A stretch of DNA of 64,000 nucleotides, from assembly GCA_963734575.1 (NCBI GenBank), contig CAVTHT010000013.1, positions 186,001-250,000 on the forward strand, given 5' to 3'. Positions 38,101 to 47,271 of the stretch are shown in pieces; positions within the stretch are counted from its first letter, which is position 1; each line of letters starts with the position of its first letter. Both the position numbers and the translations under genes were made by a program. Origin of the DNA: CAIWHR01 sp963734575 (GTDB lineage Bacteria > Pseudomonadota > Gammaproteobacteria > Burkholderiales > Casimicrobiaceae). The notes beneath the pieces were generated by a model. That model was not told the origin of the DNA, did no database searches, and worked only from the letters and a program-made list of their open reading frames with translations.

Positions 38101-38286
38101 GATGAGCGCGTCCTGTGCGGCGTATTGCTGGCCGCGCGGTGCGGGGATGGGCGTGATGAAGTCCGAGCGACGGCGCGATTCGACGATGCGTTGGGTTGGC
38201 TGGCCCGAGGCATCGAGCTCCCAGTGACGGATTGGATACTCGTATGGCGAGTTGAGAATCGGCTTGTCGAAAAAAGGATTGGTCAT
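35200..38286 (-). CDS. res: Type III restriction endonuclease subunit (Res), interrupted by one in-frame TAA
   Basis: ATP-dependent helicase/nuclease that cleaves unmethylated DNA with the Mod subunit. The superfamily 2 helicase motifs are present: Walker A ATGAGKT (residues 171-177), DEAH (308-311), LSATPF, and the motif VI segment QVIGRALRR. Codon 815 is TAA (35842-35844). Translation continues in the same frame on the far side with LVCKGGTYPAQLKYKALADAACEKI and a PD-(D/E)XK nuclease core, RPDFIVVVDD...HLVVEIKGYRGED. The codon is probably TAC (Tyr) in relatives. If real, the stop separates helicase from nuclease and disables cutting; GTG 35836-35838 could restart the last 212 residues. Total 1029 codons including both stops. 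Confidence 0.9.
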
Positions 38287-38440
38287 TGCGACATGGGCAA
38301 CGTGGGAAGCATCGCCTGCGAGACAGGGTAAGCGGGGTTTCAGGGCAGCGGTTGCTCGGACACACGCAACGGCCGCCAGAAGTTCTTCTTGGTTACTTCA
38401 TGCTTGCGGGGCACCGCCAGTTGGTTTCTCGTTTGGGACG

Positions 38441-39904
38441 TCAGATCAATACGATGTCGTACTGCTCCTGCGTGTAGATCGATTCGACCTGCAGCGAGAT
38501 CGGCTTGCCGATGAAGTCGCCGAGCTGCGCGAGGCTCTGCGACTCCTCGTCGAGGAAGAGATCGATCACCGACTGCGACGCGAGGATGCGGAACTCCCGC
38601 GCGTTGAACTGCTTCGCCTCGCGCAGGATCTCGCGCAGGATCTCGTAGCAGATCGTCTGCGCGGTCTTGAGCTCGCCCCGGCCGGCGCAGGTCGGACACG
38701 CCTCGCACAGCACGTGCGCGAGCGATTCGCGCGTGCGCTTGCGCGTCATCTCGACGAGTCCGAGCTGGGTGAAGCCGTTCACCGTCAGGCGCGTGCGATC
38801 CTTCTCCAATGCGCGATTGAGCTCGGACAGCACCGCGGTGCGATGCTCCGCCTGCTCCATGTCGATGAAGTCGATGATGATGATGCCGCCGAGGTTGCGC
38901 AAACGCAGCTGGCGTGCGATGACCTGCGCCGCCTCGAGGTTGGTCTTGAAGATCGTGTCGTCGAAGCTGCGCCCGCCGACGAAGCCGCCGGTGTTGACGT
39001 CGATCGTGGTCATCGCCTCGGTCTGGTCGAGGATGAGATAGCCGCCCGACTTGAGGTCCACGCGCCGGCCGAGCGCCTTCTCGATCTCGTCCTCGACGCC
39101 ATGCAGGTCGAAGAGCGGCCGCTCCCCCGAGTAATGCACGATGCGCTCGACGAGCGCCGGCGTGTACTCGCGCGCGAACTCCTGCATGCGCACGAACGTC
39201 TCGCGCGAATCGACGATCACGCGCAGGGTCTCCTCGGTGGCCATGTCGCGCAGCACGCGCTGGGCGAGCGAGAGATCCTGGTAGAGCAGAGCCGGCGCAG
39301 GCACGACGCGCGCGCGCTGGTTGAGGTCGCCCCAGAGCTTGGTCAGGTACTCGATGTCGTTCTGCATCTCCTTCGTGGTGGCGGTCTCGGCCATCGTGCG
39401 GATGATGAAGCCGCCGGTCATGCCTTCGGGCAGGAGCTGCTGCAGCTTCTCGCGCAGGAGCTCGCGCTCGGCCTCGTCCTCGATGCGCTGCGAGATGCCG
39501 ATGTGGGAGTCCTGCGGCAGGAACACGAGCAGGCGCCCGGCGAGGCTCACCTGCGTCGACAGGCGTGCGCCCTTGGTGCCGATCGGGTCCTTGATCACCT
39601 GCACGAGCAGCGACTGGCCTTCGTGCAGGATCTTCTCGATGGGGCGCGTGTCGGCGCCGCCGTGGCCGTTCTGCCGGTGCTCCCAGATGTCCGCGATGTG
39701 CAGGAACGCCGCGCGCTCGAGGCCGATCTCGATGAAGGCGCTCTGCATGCCGGGAAGCACGCGCGCGACCCGGCCGAGATAGATGTTGCCGACGAGCCCG
39801 CGTGCACTGGAGCGCTCCATGTGCAGCTCCTGCACGACGCCCTGCTCGAGCATCGCGACGCGGGTCTCCTGGGGTGTGACGTTGATCAGGATTTCATGGC
39901 TCAT
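38441..39904 (-). CDS. rng: Ribonuclease G
   Basis: Cytoplasmic endoribonuclease that matures the 5' end of 16S rRNA and starts decay of some mRNAs. An S1-like RNA-binding domain (VGNIYLGRVARVLPGMQSAFIEIGLERAAFLHIADI) is followed by the RNase E/G catalytic domain with the Mg-binding Asp residues in MTTIDVNTGGFVGGRSFDDTIFKTNLEAA and IIIDFIDM, and the zinc-link cysteines in CEACPTCAGRGE. ATG 39904 (MSHEILINVTPQETRVA) is the family start; 487 residues, intact. It is the last gene of the conserved block nadD-rsfS-rlmH-maf-rng. Confidence 0.97.
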   Translation of the reverse strand: MSHEILINVTPQETRVAMLEQGVVQELHMERSSARGLVGNIYLGRVARVLPGMQSAFIEIGLERAAFLHIADIWEHRQNGHGGADTRPIEKILHEGQSLLVQVIKDPIGTKGARLSTQVSLAGRLLVFLPQDSHIGISQRIEDEAERELLREKLQQLLPEGMTGGFIIRTMAETATTKEMQNDIEYLTKLWGDLNQRARVVPAPALLYQDLSLAQRVLRDMATEETLRVIVDSRETFVRMQEFAREYTPALVERIVHYSGERPLFDLHGVEDEIEKALGRRVDLKSGGYLILDQTEAMTTIDVNTGGFVGGRSFDDTIFKTNLEAAQVIARQLRLRNLGGIIIIDFIDMEQAEHRTAVLSELNRALEKDRTRLTVNGFTQLGLVEMTRKRTRESLAHVLCEACPTCAGRGELKTAQTICYEILREILREAKQFNAREFRILASQSVIDLFLDEESQSLAQLGDFIGKPISLQVESIYTQEQYDIVLI

Positions 39905-39998
39905 CGACGGCACATGGCGGGAAGCTGAAATCCTCGTTCGACAGGCGACGTCGCGTCACCTGCGGCGCGTCCCTCGGGAGCGCGCGTATTGGCGCAAC

Positions 39999-40616
39999 TT
40001 ATAGCACGGGGAAGCCGATGCGCGCGAGGAGCTCCGCGGTCTCGTACAGCGGCAGGCCCATCACGCCCGAGTAGCTGCCTTCGATGCGGCTCACGAACGC
40101 CGCGGCACGGCCCTGGATGGCGTACGCGCCGGCCTTGTCGAAAGGCTCGCCGGTGGCGACGTAGCGCTCGATCTCCTCGGCGCTGATGTTGCGGAACGTC
40201 ACTTCGGAGCGCGAGACCTCGACCAGCAGCTCCTCCTGCCAGCGCAGCGCGACGGCGGTCAGCACCTGATGGCTGCGCCCCGCGAGGCGCGCGAGCATGC
40301 GCGCCGCATCGGCGGCGTCGACCGGCTTGCCGAAGATCGTGCCGTCGAGGGCGACCTCGGTGTCCGCGGCCAGCACGGGATGCTGCGGCAGGACGCGCCG
40401 CAGCACCTGCTGCCAGCCCACCGTCGCCTTGGTGCGCGCGATCCGCTCGACGTAGTGGTGCGGCGGCTCGGCGTCGAGCGCGCCTTCGACGACGTCGGCC
40501 GGACGTCCGGGCGCTTCGCGAAACCGCAGCTCGTCGAAACGGACGCCGAGCTGGCGCAGGAGCTCCTGCCGCCGCGGGCTGCGCGACGCAAGGAACACGA
40601 ACGGCTGCGAGTTCAT
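39999..40616 (-). CDS. maf: Maf-family nucleoside triphosphate pyrophosphatase
   Basis: House-cleaning pyrophosphatase that hydrolyses non-canonical or excess nucleotides (dTTP/UTP or m7GTP subtype). FLASRSPRRQELLRQLGVRF at the start, the catalytic segment ADTEVALDGTIFGKP and the C-terminal YAIQGRAAAFVSRIEGSYSGVMGLPLYE are all Maf hallmarks. DTEV and IEGSYSGVMGLPL fit the YhdE-like dTTP/UTP group better than YceF. ATG 40616 (MNSQPFVFLASRSPRR) gives 205 residues. Between rlmH and rng, as in other Betaproteobacteria. Confidence 0.95.
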   Translation of the reverse strand: MNSQPFVFLASRSPRRQELLRQLGVRFDELRFREAPGRPADVVEGALDAEPPHHYVERIARTKATVGWQQVLRRVLPQHPVLAADTEVALDGTIFGKPVDAADAARMLARLAGRSHQVLTAVALRWQEELLVEVSRSEVTFRNISAEEIERYVATGEPFDKAGAYAIQGRAAAFVSRIEGSYSGVMGLPLYETAELLARIGFPVL

Positions 40617-40661
40617 GACGGCCTCTTCCCGATGGCGATGAAACCGGCGCGCGTGCGCCAC

Positions 40662-41129
40662 TCACTCGCGATGGTAAGGATGGCCGGCGAGCAGTGCGCT
40701 GGCCCGGTAAAGCTGCTCGACGAGGAGGATCCGCACCAGCGCATGGGGCAATGTTAGCGCGGAAACGGCGAGGACGGCCGCAGCCTCGTTGCGCAGGGCC
40801 GGATCGAGGCCGTCGGCGCTGCCGATGACGAATGCCACGTCCTGGGCCTCGTCGCGCCAGCGTCCGAGCGCATCGGCGAACGCCCTGGTGGTCCAGGAAC
40901 GGCCGCGCTCGTCCAGCGCGACGAGGCGCGCGTCCCGGCACGCCGCGCGGATGCGCTCGGCCTCGGCGGCAAGAAGCTGCGGCACGGGCTTGCCGCGGTC
41001 GCGGGGCTCGGCCTTGAGCTCGACCAGGTCGAGTGCCCAGTCGCGCGGCATGCGCCGGGCGTAGTCGTCCCAGCCCGCGGTGACCCACGCCGGCATGCGA
41101 TGGCCGAGCGCGATCACCCGGATACGCAT
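40662..41129 (-). CDS. rlmH: 23S rRNA pseudouridine-1915 N3-methyltransferase RlmH
   Basis: SPOUT-class methyltransferase of 155 residues that methylates pseudouridine 1915 in helix 69 of 23S rRNA on assembled 70S ribosomes. The C-terminal trefoil-knot motifs are visible: VALDERGRSWTTRAFADAL, VAFVIGSADGLDPALRNEA and LPHALVRILLVEQLYRASALLAGHPYHRE, the conserved end of the family. Intact, in the standard order after rsfS. Confidence 0.97.
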   Translation of the reverse strand: MRIRVIALGHRMPAWVTAGWDDYARRMPRDWALDLVELKAEPRDRGKPVPQLLAAEAERIRAACRDARLVALDERGRSWTTRAFADALGRWRDEAQDVAFVIGSADGLDPALRNEAAAVLAVSALTLPHALVRILLVEQLYRASALLAGHPYHRE

Positions 41130-41192
41130 CGGGATGGGGCGGTGTCGCGGGGAAAGCAGGCGGTCATCGCAGAGGCGCGCGACCGCCTTCGG

Positions 41193-41558
41193 TCACGCGG
41201 CGGCGCGATCCTCGGGTGCCGGGCGGCGGCGGATGGCCGGCGGCGCCCACAGCTCCTCGAGGTTGTAGTACGCGCGAACCGCGGGCTGCATGACGTGCAC
41301 CACGATGTCCGCAGCATCGACGAGCACCCACTCGCCGCCGTCCTCGCCTTCGACGCCGACGATCGTGGCGCCCGCTTCCTTGAGCTTGTCGCGCACGTGA
41401 TGCGCGAGCGCCTTCACCTGCCGGTTGGACTCGGCACTGGCGATGATCAGGGTGTCGTACAGGCTGGTCAGCTTGCGGACATCGAGCACGACGATGTCGC
41501 GGGCCTTGATGTCTTCGAGGGCGTTTACGGCTACGGTCTGCAGGGCGTCAAAAGGCAT
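41193..41558 (-). CDS. rsfS: Ribosomal silencing factor RsfS
   Basis: Small protein that binds ribosomal protein uL14 and blocks subunit joining when nutrients run low. The family core is clear: VAVNALEDIKARDIVVLDVRKLTSLYDTLIIASAESNRQVKALAHHVRDKLKEAG, then GEDGGEWVLVDAADIVVHVMQPAVRAYYNLEELW. 121 residues with a short basic tail. Its start overlaps the 3' end of nadD by 11 bases, so the two are translationally coupled. Confidence 0.97.
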   Translation of the reverse strand: MPFDALQTVAVNALEDIKARDIVVLDVRKLTSLYDTLIIASAESNRQVKALAHHVRDKLKEAGATIVGVEGEDGGEWVLVDAADIVVHVMQPAVRAYYNLEELWAPPAIRRRPAPEDRAAA

Positions 41559-42240
41559 CCGGTGAGGGTCGATAGAGGTGGTTGCGGCCAATATAGGCCA
41601 AAACGGCGGGGGGCAGCAATCCGCGCAACTGGCCGGGGTCGCCGCGCGCGATCGCCGCGCGAATGGCCGACGCGGAGATCGCGTGCGGCGTGATTGCCTG
41701 TTGATAAATGCTGCCAGCCCCGGCCTTTTCAAGGTCCCGCGGGTCCTGCGTCCAGCGACCGGCGCAGTGCGACGCGAGGGGCTCGGCCAGGCCATCCGGC
41801 AGCTCCGTGCCCGGACGTGCGACGACGATCAGGTGGGCGAGTTCGAAAAGCTCGCGCCAGCGATGCCACGTTGCGAGCGCCACAAACGCGTCGGCGCCGA
41901 CGATCAGGGCGAGCGGTTGGAACGGCCGCTCCGCACGGAGTTCCTGGAGGGTGAGCACGGTGTAGCTGCGGCCCTGCCGGGCGACCTCGCGGCCGTCGAC
42001 GACGAGGCCCGGGTACTCGGCGACGGCGAGCTCGGCCATGGCAAGCCGATGCGACGCGGGCGCCACGGGCACTGCGCGATGCGGCGGGTCGCCGGCCGGC
42101 ACGAGCAGCACTTCGGGCAGCCGCAGCGCTGCGCGGACTTCGCGCGCGAGCTCGAGATGGCCGTAGTGGATCGGGTCGAACGTGCCGCCGAACACGCCCA
42201 GCGGGCGCGACGCCGCGCGCGGCTGCGAGGAGTCGGCCAT
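41548..42240 (-). CDS. nadD: Nicotinate-nucleotide adenylyltransferase
   Basis: Adenylates nicotinate mononucleotide to deamido-NAD in NAD synthesis. The nucleotidyltransferase motif GVFGGTFDPIHYGHLELA and the distal ISASAIR motif are intact. ATG 42240 overlaps the stop of the upstream antiporter gene (ATGA), and the end overlaps rsfS. 230 residues with a short polar N-terminal extension (MADSSQPRAASRP). Confidence 0.96.
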   Translation of the reverse strand: MADSSQPRAASRPLGVFGGTFDPIHYGHLELAREVRAALRLPEVLLVPAGDPPHRAVPVAPASHRLAMAELAVAEYPGLVVDGREVARQGRSYTVLTLQELRAERPFQPLALIVGADAFVALATWHRWRELFELAHLIVVARPGTELPDGLAEPLASHCAGRWTQDPRDLEKAGAGSIYQQAITPHAISASAIRAAIARGDPGQLRGLLPPAVLAYIGRNHLYRPSPDAF

Positions 42241-43854
42241 CAGCTGCGCTGGATGGCGCTCGCCGCGAGCATCTCCCGCTCGTCCAGCTCGGCCTCGATG
42301 ACGCGCTGCGTTTCGTCGTTGATCACGTTCTCGGCGCGCAGCTCGCGCAGCCGCGCCCGCTCCGCCGCAATGGCGCGCAGGCGCATCTCGCGTCGGGCGG
42401 ACACGCGCAGGGCGCGGGCCTGAGCATGCGACGGGTCGCTGGAGTGGAGCTCCACCCTGCCACCATACTCGCGGAGCAGCTGGTTGGCGAACAGCACGTC
42501 CTCGGGCTGCACGAGCGTGCGCAGGCCGAGCTCGACCTCGAGCGGAGCCCGCCTTGGCGAGCTCCGTGCGCGCCACCGCTTCCTCGCGGGTGTACATGTC
42601 ATCGCCCGGCAGTGCGAGGCGGCGGATGATCCACGGCAGCGGGATGCCGTTGAGGCCCAGCGTGAGGATGATCGTCGCCGCGGCCAGGAACACCACGAGG
42701 TCGCGTTGCGGGAAGGGCGCGCCGCTCGCCGTCATCAGCGGCACGGACAGCGCGGTCGCAAGGGTGATGGAGCCACGCACCGCGGCCCAGCCGACGAGGA
42801 AGATCCGGCGCGGATCGGGCGCATGCAGCTCGTCGGTCCACCCCCACCGGAAGTGATAGCGGAGATAGGCCGAGACGTAGACCCACGCCAGGCGAAGCAC
42901 CATCAGGGCGACCCACAGCACGAGCGCATACAGCGCGAGGTCGCCGACCGGGTATGCCGCCACGCCGGCGATCATCCGGTGCAGCTGCAATCCCAGCAGC
43001 ACGAAGACGAGGCCGTTCAGCACGAACCCGAACAGCCGCCACACTTCGCGCATGGTGCCGGCGCGCGTCCGCGGTGAGCTCCGGGATCTCGTGCCCGCTC
43101 GCCCACAATCCCGCTGCGACGACGGCCAGGATGCCCGGAAACGTGCAGCGCTTCGGCGATCAGGTAGGCGCCGTACGGAATGAGCACCGTGAGGAGCGTC
43201 TGCACCGTGGGATCGCGCGCCTCGAGCCGCAGCAGCCGCCGTCGCAGTTGCCGGCCGAGCCACTCCATCAGGATGCCGATCGCGATGCCGCCGCCGGAGA
43301 GCGAGATGAAGTCGAGCGCCACGTCCGACGACGAGAAGAGCCCGGTGGCTGCCGCCGCGACCGCGAGCTTGAACGCGACGAGCCCCGAGGCGTCGTTGAG
43401 CAGGCTTTCCGCATTGACGATGTGCACGACGCGCGGGGGCAGCGGCAGGACCTCCGTCGTCGCCACGGTCGCGACGGCGTCGGTGGGCGACACGATCGCG
43501 CCCAGCGTGAACGCCACGGCGAGCGGCATGCCGGGAATGAGCCAGTGCAGGAGGTAGCCGATCGCGACCACCGTGAGCACGACGAGTCCGATCGCGAGGA
43601 GCAATACCGGGCGGAGCACGTGCACGAAGTCGCGCCGCGGCAGCGCGAACGCGTCCGCGAACAACAGCGGCGGGATGAACAGCAGCAGGAAGACTTCCGG
43701 GATCGACTCGAAGGTCGCCGAGGCCCGGGACCATCGATGCGATTGCACCGACGATCACGAGCAGGATCGGCCACGGCAGCGGAGTCCACTTCGTGATCGC
43801 CCCGCCGACCGTGACGATCAGCAGCAGGACGAGCGCCAGTTCGACGATGGCCAT
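42240..43854 (-). CDS. CPA1-family sodium/proton antiporter (NhaP type), frameshifted
   Basis: Inner-membrane cation/proton exchanger. Membrane segments (MAIVELALVLLLIVTVGGAI, FLLLFIPPLLFADAFAL, LAVAFTLGAIVSPTDAVA with the conserved PTDAVA, HIVNAESLLNDASGLVAFKLAV with the essential NDASG, and GWAAVRGSITLATALSVPL with the conserved Arg) identify the CPA1 exchangers. A cytoplasmic C-terminal domain of over 100 residues is rich in Arg and Glu. Frames shift near 43700, 43140, 43070, 42550 and 42440. Ends TGA at 42240-42242, overlapping nadD. Corrected length is about 537 residues. Which of Na+, K+ or Li+ it moves is not evident. Confidence 0.85.
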
Positions 43855-43963
43855 GCCTGAATTCTAGGCGGGCACACCCGGTAGCCGTTTGCGGTAGCGC
43901 AATGCCGCGGGCGCCTTAGGCCGGACGCGGCGCGACGTCGCGCCATGCGGCGCCGACGTCGGC

Positions 43964-44522
43964 TCAGAAGCGCGATCCGGGCTCGCGCAGGAAGGCGACT
44001 TCCTCCGGCGTGGAGACGCGGCCGAGGATCGCGTTGCGATGGGGAAAGCGTCCGAACCGTTCGATGACGGCGGCGTGCCGGCGTACCCACGGCAGCGGCG
44101 AGTCGAGCCCCGTTTCCCTGGCGAGTGCCTCGAACAGCGCGATGGAGCGCTCCTGCCGCGCAACACTTTCGGCGTGCTGGAACGGCATGTAGAGAAACCA
44201 TCGCTCCATCGGCCCGAGCTGACGGTCGGCGCCGCGGGCGATCGCCGCTTCCGCGGTGGCGAGCGCCTGGGCGTCACCGGCAAAGGCGCGCGGAGTGTCG
44301 CGATACGCGTTGCGCGTGAACTGGTCGAGGAGCAGCACGCGCGCCAGCGTGCCGCGCGGCGTGGCGGCCCAGTCTTCGTAGCCGCCGGCGAGGGCGATCT
44401 CGATCGCGTTCGCGAAGCGCTCGCGAATCAGCGTGTCGAACGCATCGTCCTTGCGGAACCACTCCGGCCGCGCCGACGCCGGGGTCCGGACCGAACCAGA
44501 ACGCGAGGATCGTCTCGTGCAT
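43964..44522 (-). CDS. DUF924-family protein, frameshifted
   Basis: Cytoplasmic TPR-like helical protein of unknown function (PF06041). The start MHETILAFWFGPDPG and the stretches LLLDQFTRNAYRDTPRAFAGDAQAL, MERWFLYMPFQHAES and HRNAILGRVSTPEEVAFL are diagnostic. One shift near 44478 separates the first 15 residues from the rest. Corrected length is about 185 residues, normal. It is divergent from the MFS gene at 44561, with 38 bases between the two starts. Confidence 0.9.
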
Positions 44523-44560
44523 TGTTGCTATAGTGCCACGGCAACGACCGTCGCGTTTCC

Positions 44561-45749
44561 ATGCAGACTTCCCATCGCAACATCTTCCTGCTGTCGTGCT
44601 GCCAGGCCCTGCTGCTCGTCAACACGTCCGGCCTGATCTCGATGAACGCGCTCATCGGCTACGGGCTGGTGAGCAACAAGGCCTTCGCGAGCGTCGGCGC
44701 GACTACGTACGTGCTCGGGTCGGCGGCGGCAACGATGCCGGCCTCACTGTGGATGGCGCGCGTCGGCCGGCGGCGCGGCTTCATGACGGGCTCGGCCATC
44801 GGCATGCTCGGGAGCATGCTCGCGGCGATCTCGCTGTGGCTCGCGAGCTTCCCGCTGTTCTGCGTCAGCACCGCGATCATCGGCGTCTATACGGCGTTCG
44901 CGCTGCAATACCGCTTCGCCGCGGCGGAAATTGCCGCACCCGCATTCAAGGCGAAGGCCATCTCGCTCGTGCTCGCGGGCGGCATCGCAGGCGGCATGGT
45001 GGGCCCGGAGCTGTCGCGCTGGGCGCGCGACTGGTTCCCGAAGCCTTTCCTCGGCTCGTTCCTGCTGCTCGCGGCGATCGCCGTGCTCGCGCTGCTGGTG
45101 CAGTCGCAGGTACACGTGCCGAAGCCCTCCGCGGCGGAGCGCGGCGATGGTGGGCGGCGCTTGTCGGAGATCGTGCGCCAGCCGGTGTTCGTCGTCGCGG
45201 CGCTCGCGGCGGCGCTCGGCTACGGGCTGATGAACCTGCTCATGACGGCCACGCCGCTCGCAATGAGCTTCTGCAGCCATCCCTACAGCGCCGCCGCGCT
45301 CGTCATCGAGTGGCACGTCGCCGCGATGTACGCGCCTGGCTTCTACACGGGCTCGCTGATCGCGCGCTTCGGCGCCGCTCAAGGTGATCATCGCCGGCAC
45401 GCTGCTGATGGCGGGCTGCGCGTTCGTGGCGTTGCACGGCGTGACGGTGATGCACTTCGTCGCCGCGTTGATGTTCCTCGGCGTCGGCTGGAACTTCATG
45501 TACGTCGGCGGGACGACGCTCCTGACGGAGTCCTACGCTCCGGCGGAGAAGGCCAAGACCCAGGGCGCGAACGATCTCATCGTGTTCACCGTGATGGGCA
45601 TCTCGTCGTTCTCGTCGGGAGCGCTCGTTTCCACGGCGGGTTGGGAGCTCATGAACGCGGCGGTGCTGCCGGTGCTGGTGATCGTGGCTGCCGCGACGCT
45701 GTGGCTCATGTGGTCGCGCCAGCAGGTGCATCGTCGCGCGGCTGCGTGA
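44561..45749 (+). CDS. MFS transporter, one frameshift
   Basis: Twelve-helix major-facilitator protein of about 395 residues. The first helices (IFLLSCCQALLLVNTSGLISMNALIGYGL) and the loop between helices 2 and 3 (MARVGRRRGFMTGSAIG) match MFS permeases of the YcaD/putative-multidrug type. One extra base near 45375 (GGCGC[C]GCTC) breaks the frame; reading resumes at LKVIIAGTLLMAGCAFVALHG and ends at TGA 45747-45749. The substrate cannot be told. Two REP palindromes lie between its stop and the convergent proA. Confidence 0.88.
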
Positions 45750-45796
45750 CAGCCTGGTGTCGGGCCGAAGCGTGGGCCCCGAGCGGGATGATGCAT

Positions 45797-45882
45797 GTCA
45801 GGCTGAAGCCTGACCTACAACGACCTACAGATGTTTGCGCCGTGGGTCACGTTTTGCGCCGTGGGTCAGGCTGCAGCCTGAC
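45797..45882. repeat. REP palindrome pair with a short tandem duplication between an MFS gene and proA
   Basis: GTCAGGCTGAAGCCTGAC at 45797-45814 is followed by CTAC (GTAG on the minus strand). GTCAGGCTGCAGCCTGAC at 45865-45882, preceded by GTGG, is a perfect palindrome. Between them, about 18 bases reading TTTGCGCCGTGGGTCA occur twice in tandem (45833-45850 and 45851-45870); the first copy stops after the GTGGGTCA head. Lying between convergent genes, the pair could act as a bidirectional transcript end. Confidence 0.75.
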
Positions 45883-45886
45883 GGCT

Positions 45887-47156
45887 TCACGTCCGGATCT
45901 GACCGGAACCGAACACCACCCACTTGCGGCTGGTCAGGCCTTCGAGGCCCACGGGCCCGCGGGCGTGCAGCTTGTTCGTGGAGATGCCGATCTCGGCGCC
46001 GAGACCATACTCGAACCCGTCGGCGAAGCGCGTCGACGCGTTCACCATGACGGAGCTCGAGTCGACCTCGCGCAGGAAGCGCATGGCGTTCCCGTGATCG
46101 CGGGTCACGATCGCGTCCGTGTGCTGCGACCCGTAGCGCGCGATGTGATCGAGCGCGGCATCGAGGCTGTCCACCACGCGCACGGCGAGGATCGGAGCGA
46201 GATACTCGGTGTACCAGTCCTCCTCCGTCGCGTCCTTCATGGCCGGAACCAGCTTGCGGGCGCGCTCGTCGCCGCGAAGCTCCACGCCCTTGTCGAGATA
46301 GATCCGGCACAGCGCGGGCAGCACCGCGGCGGCAATGCCGGCGTGCACGAGCAGCGTCTCCATCGTGTTGCACGGTGAATAGCGCTGCGTCTTCGCGTTG
46401 TCCGCGATCCGGATCGCCATGTCGGGATCGGCGCTCGCATCGATGAACACGTGGCAGACGCCGTCGAGGTGCTTGAGCACGGGCACCCGCGCGTCGCGGG
46501 CGACCCGCTCGATCAGGCTCTTGCCGCCGCGCGGCACGATCACGTCGACGTGCTTCTCCATGGTGACGAGGAGGCCGACCGCCGCGCGATCGGTGGTCGC
46601 GACGAGCTGCACGCCGGCCTCCGGCAGGCCGGCCTTGCGCAAGCCCTCGTGCACGCATGCCGCGATCGCGTGATTGCTGCGGATCGCCTCCGAGCCGCCG
46701 CGCAGGATGGTGGCATTGCCCGACTTGAGGCAGAGCCCGGCGGCGTCCGCGGTCACGTTCGGGCGCGATTCGTAGATGATCCCGATGACGCCGAGCGGCA
46801 CGCGCATCAATCCCACCTGGATCCCGGACGGGCGGAAGCGAAGGTCGCTCATCTCGCCGACGGGGTCGGGCAGGGCGGCGATCTCCTCGAGCCCCTGCGC
46901 CATGGCGGCAATCGATTTCGGCGTCAGCGTGAGGCGATCGACGAAGGCTGCATCCTGCCCGGCCGCGCGCGCCGCCGCGACGTCCTCGGCGTTCGCCTCC
47001 AAAATCTTCGCCTGCGTCGCGGCGGACGGCGGCGACGGCCGCAAGCAGTGCAGCGTTCTTGTCCGCCGTGCTGGCGCGCGCGAGGTCCCGGGCGGCCGCG
47101 CGCGCGGCTTCGCCGACACCCTGCATGTAGGCCGCGATGTCCACGGGCACGTTCAT
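45887..47156 (-). CDS. proA: Gamma-glutamyl phosphate reductase
   Basis: Second enzyme of proline synthesis, reducing gamma-glutamyl phosphate to glutamate semialdehyde with NADPH. The aldehyde-dehydrogenase-like fold is clear: VPLGVIGIIYESRPNVTADAAGLCLKSGNATILRGGSEA, VIVPRGGKSLIERVARDARVPVLKHLDGVCHVFIDASAD and the catalytic Cys in YSPCNTMETLLVH. Later come STRFADGFEYGLGAEIGISTNKLHARGPVGLEGLTS and the end KWVVFGSGQIRT. One shift near 47020 separates the first 48 residues from the rest. ATG 47156; corrected length about 422 residues. No proB nearby, as in many Betaproteobacteria. Confidence 0.96.
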
Positions 47157-47253
47157 GTGCGCATTTTACCTTGCGGCCGGAGCCGCGTTCCGCGCCGGTC
47201 GCCCGGCGCTGCGTCGCCGCGGACGGCCTGTGCGCGAAGGGTGCTGCGTGTGG

Positions 47254-47271
47254 ATCAGGCTCCAGCCTGGC
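47254..47271. repeat. REP-like palindrome providing the end of rpiA
   Basis: ATCAGGCTCCAGCCTGGC at 47254-47271, preceded by GTGG on the plus strand (GTGTGG at 47248-47253). On the minus strand it encodes the last rpiA codons, CAG GCT GGA GCC TGA, exactly the arrangement found at the end of the citryl-CoA-lyase-like gene. Confidence 0.65.

Noticed and set aside
31053..38300. Prophage or integrative element around the restriction-modification locus
   Set aside because: No integrase, tRNA target, direct-repeat ends or phage genes flank it; it is an ordinary defence-gene insertion between chromosomal genes.
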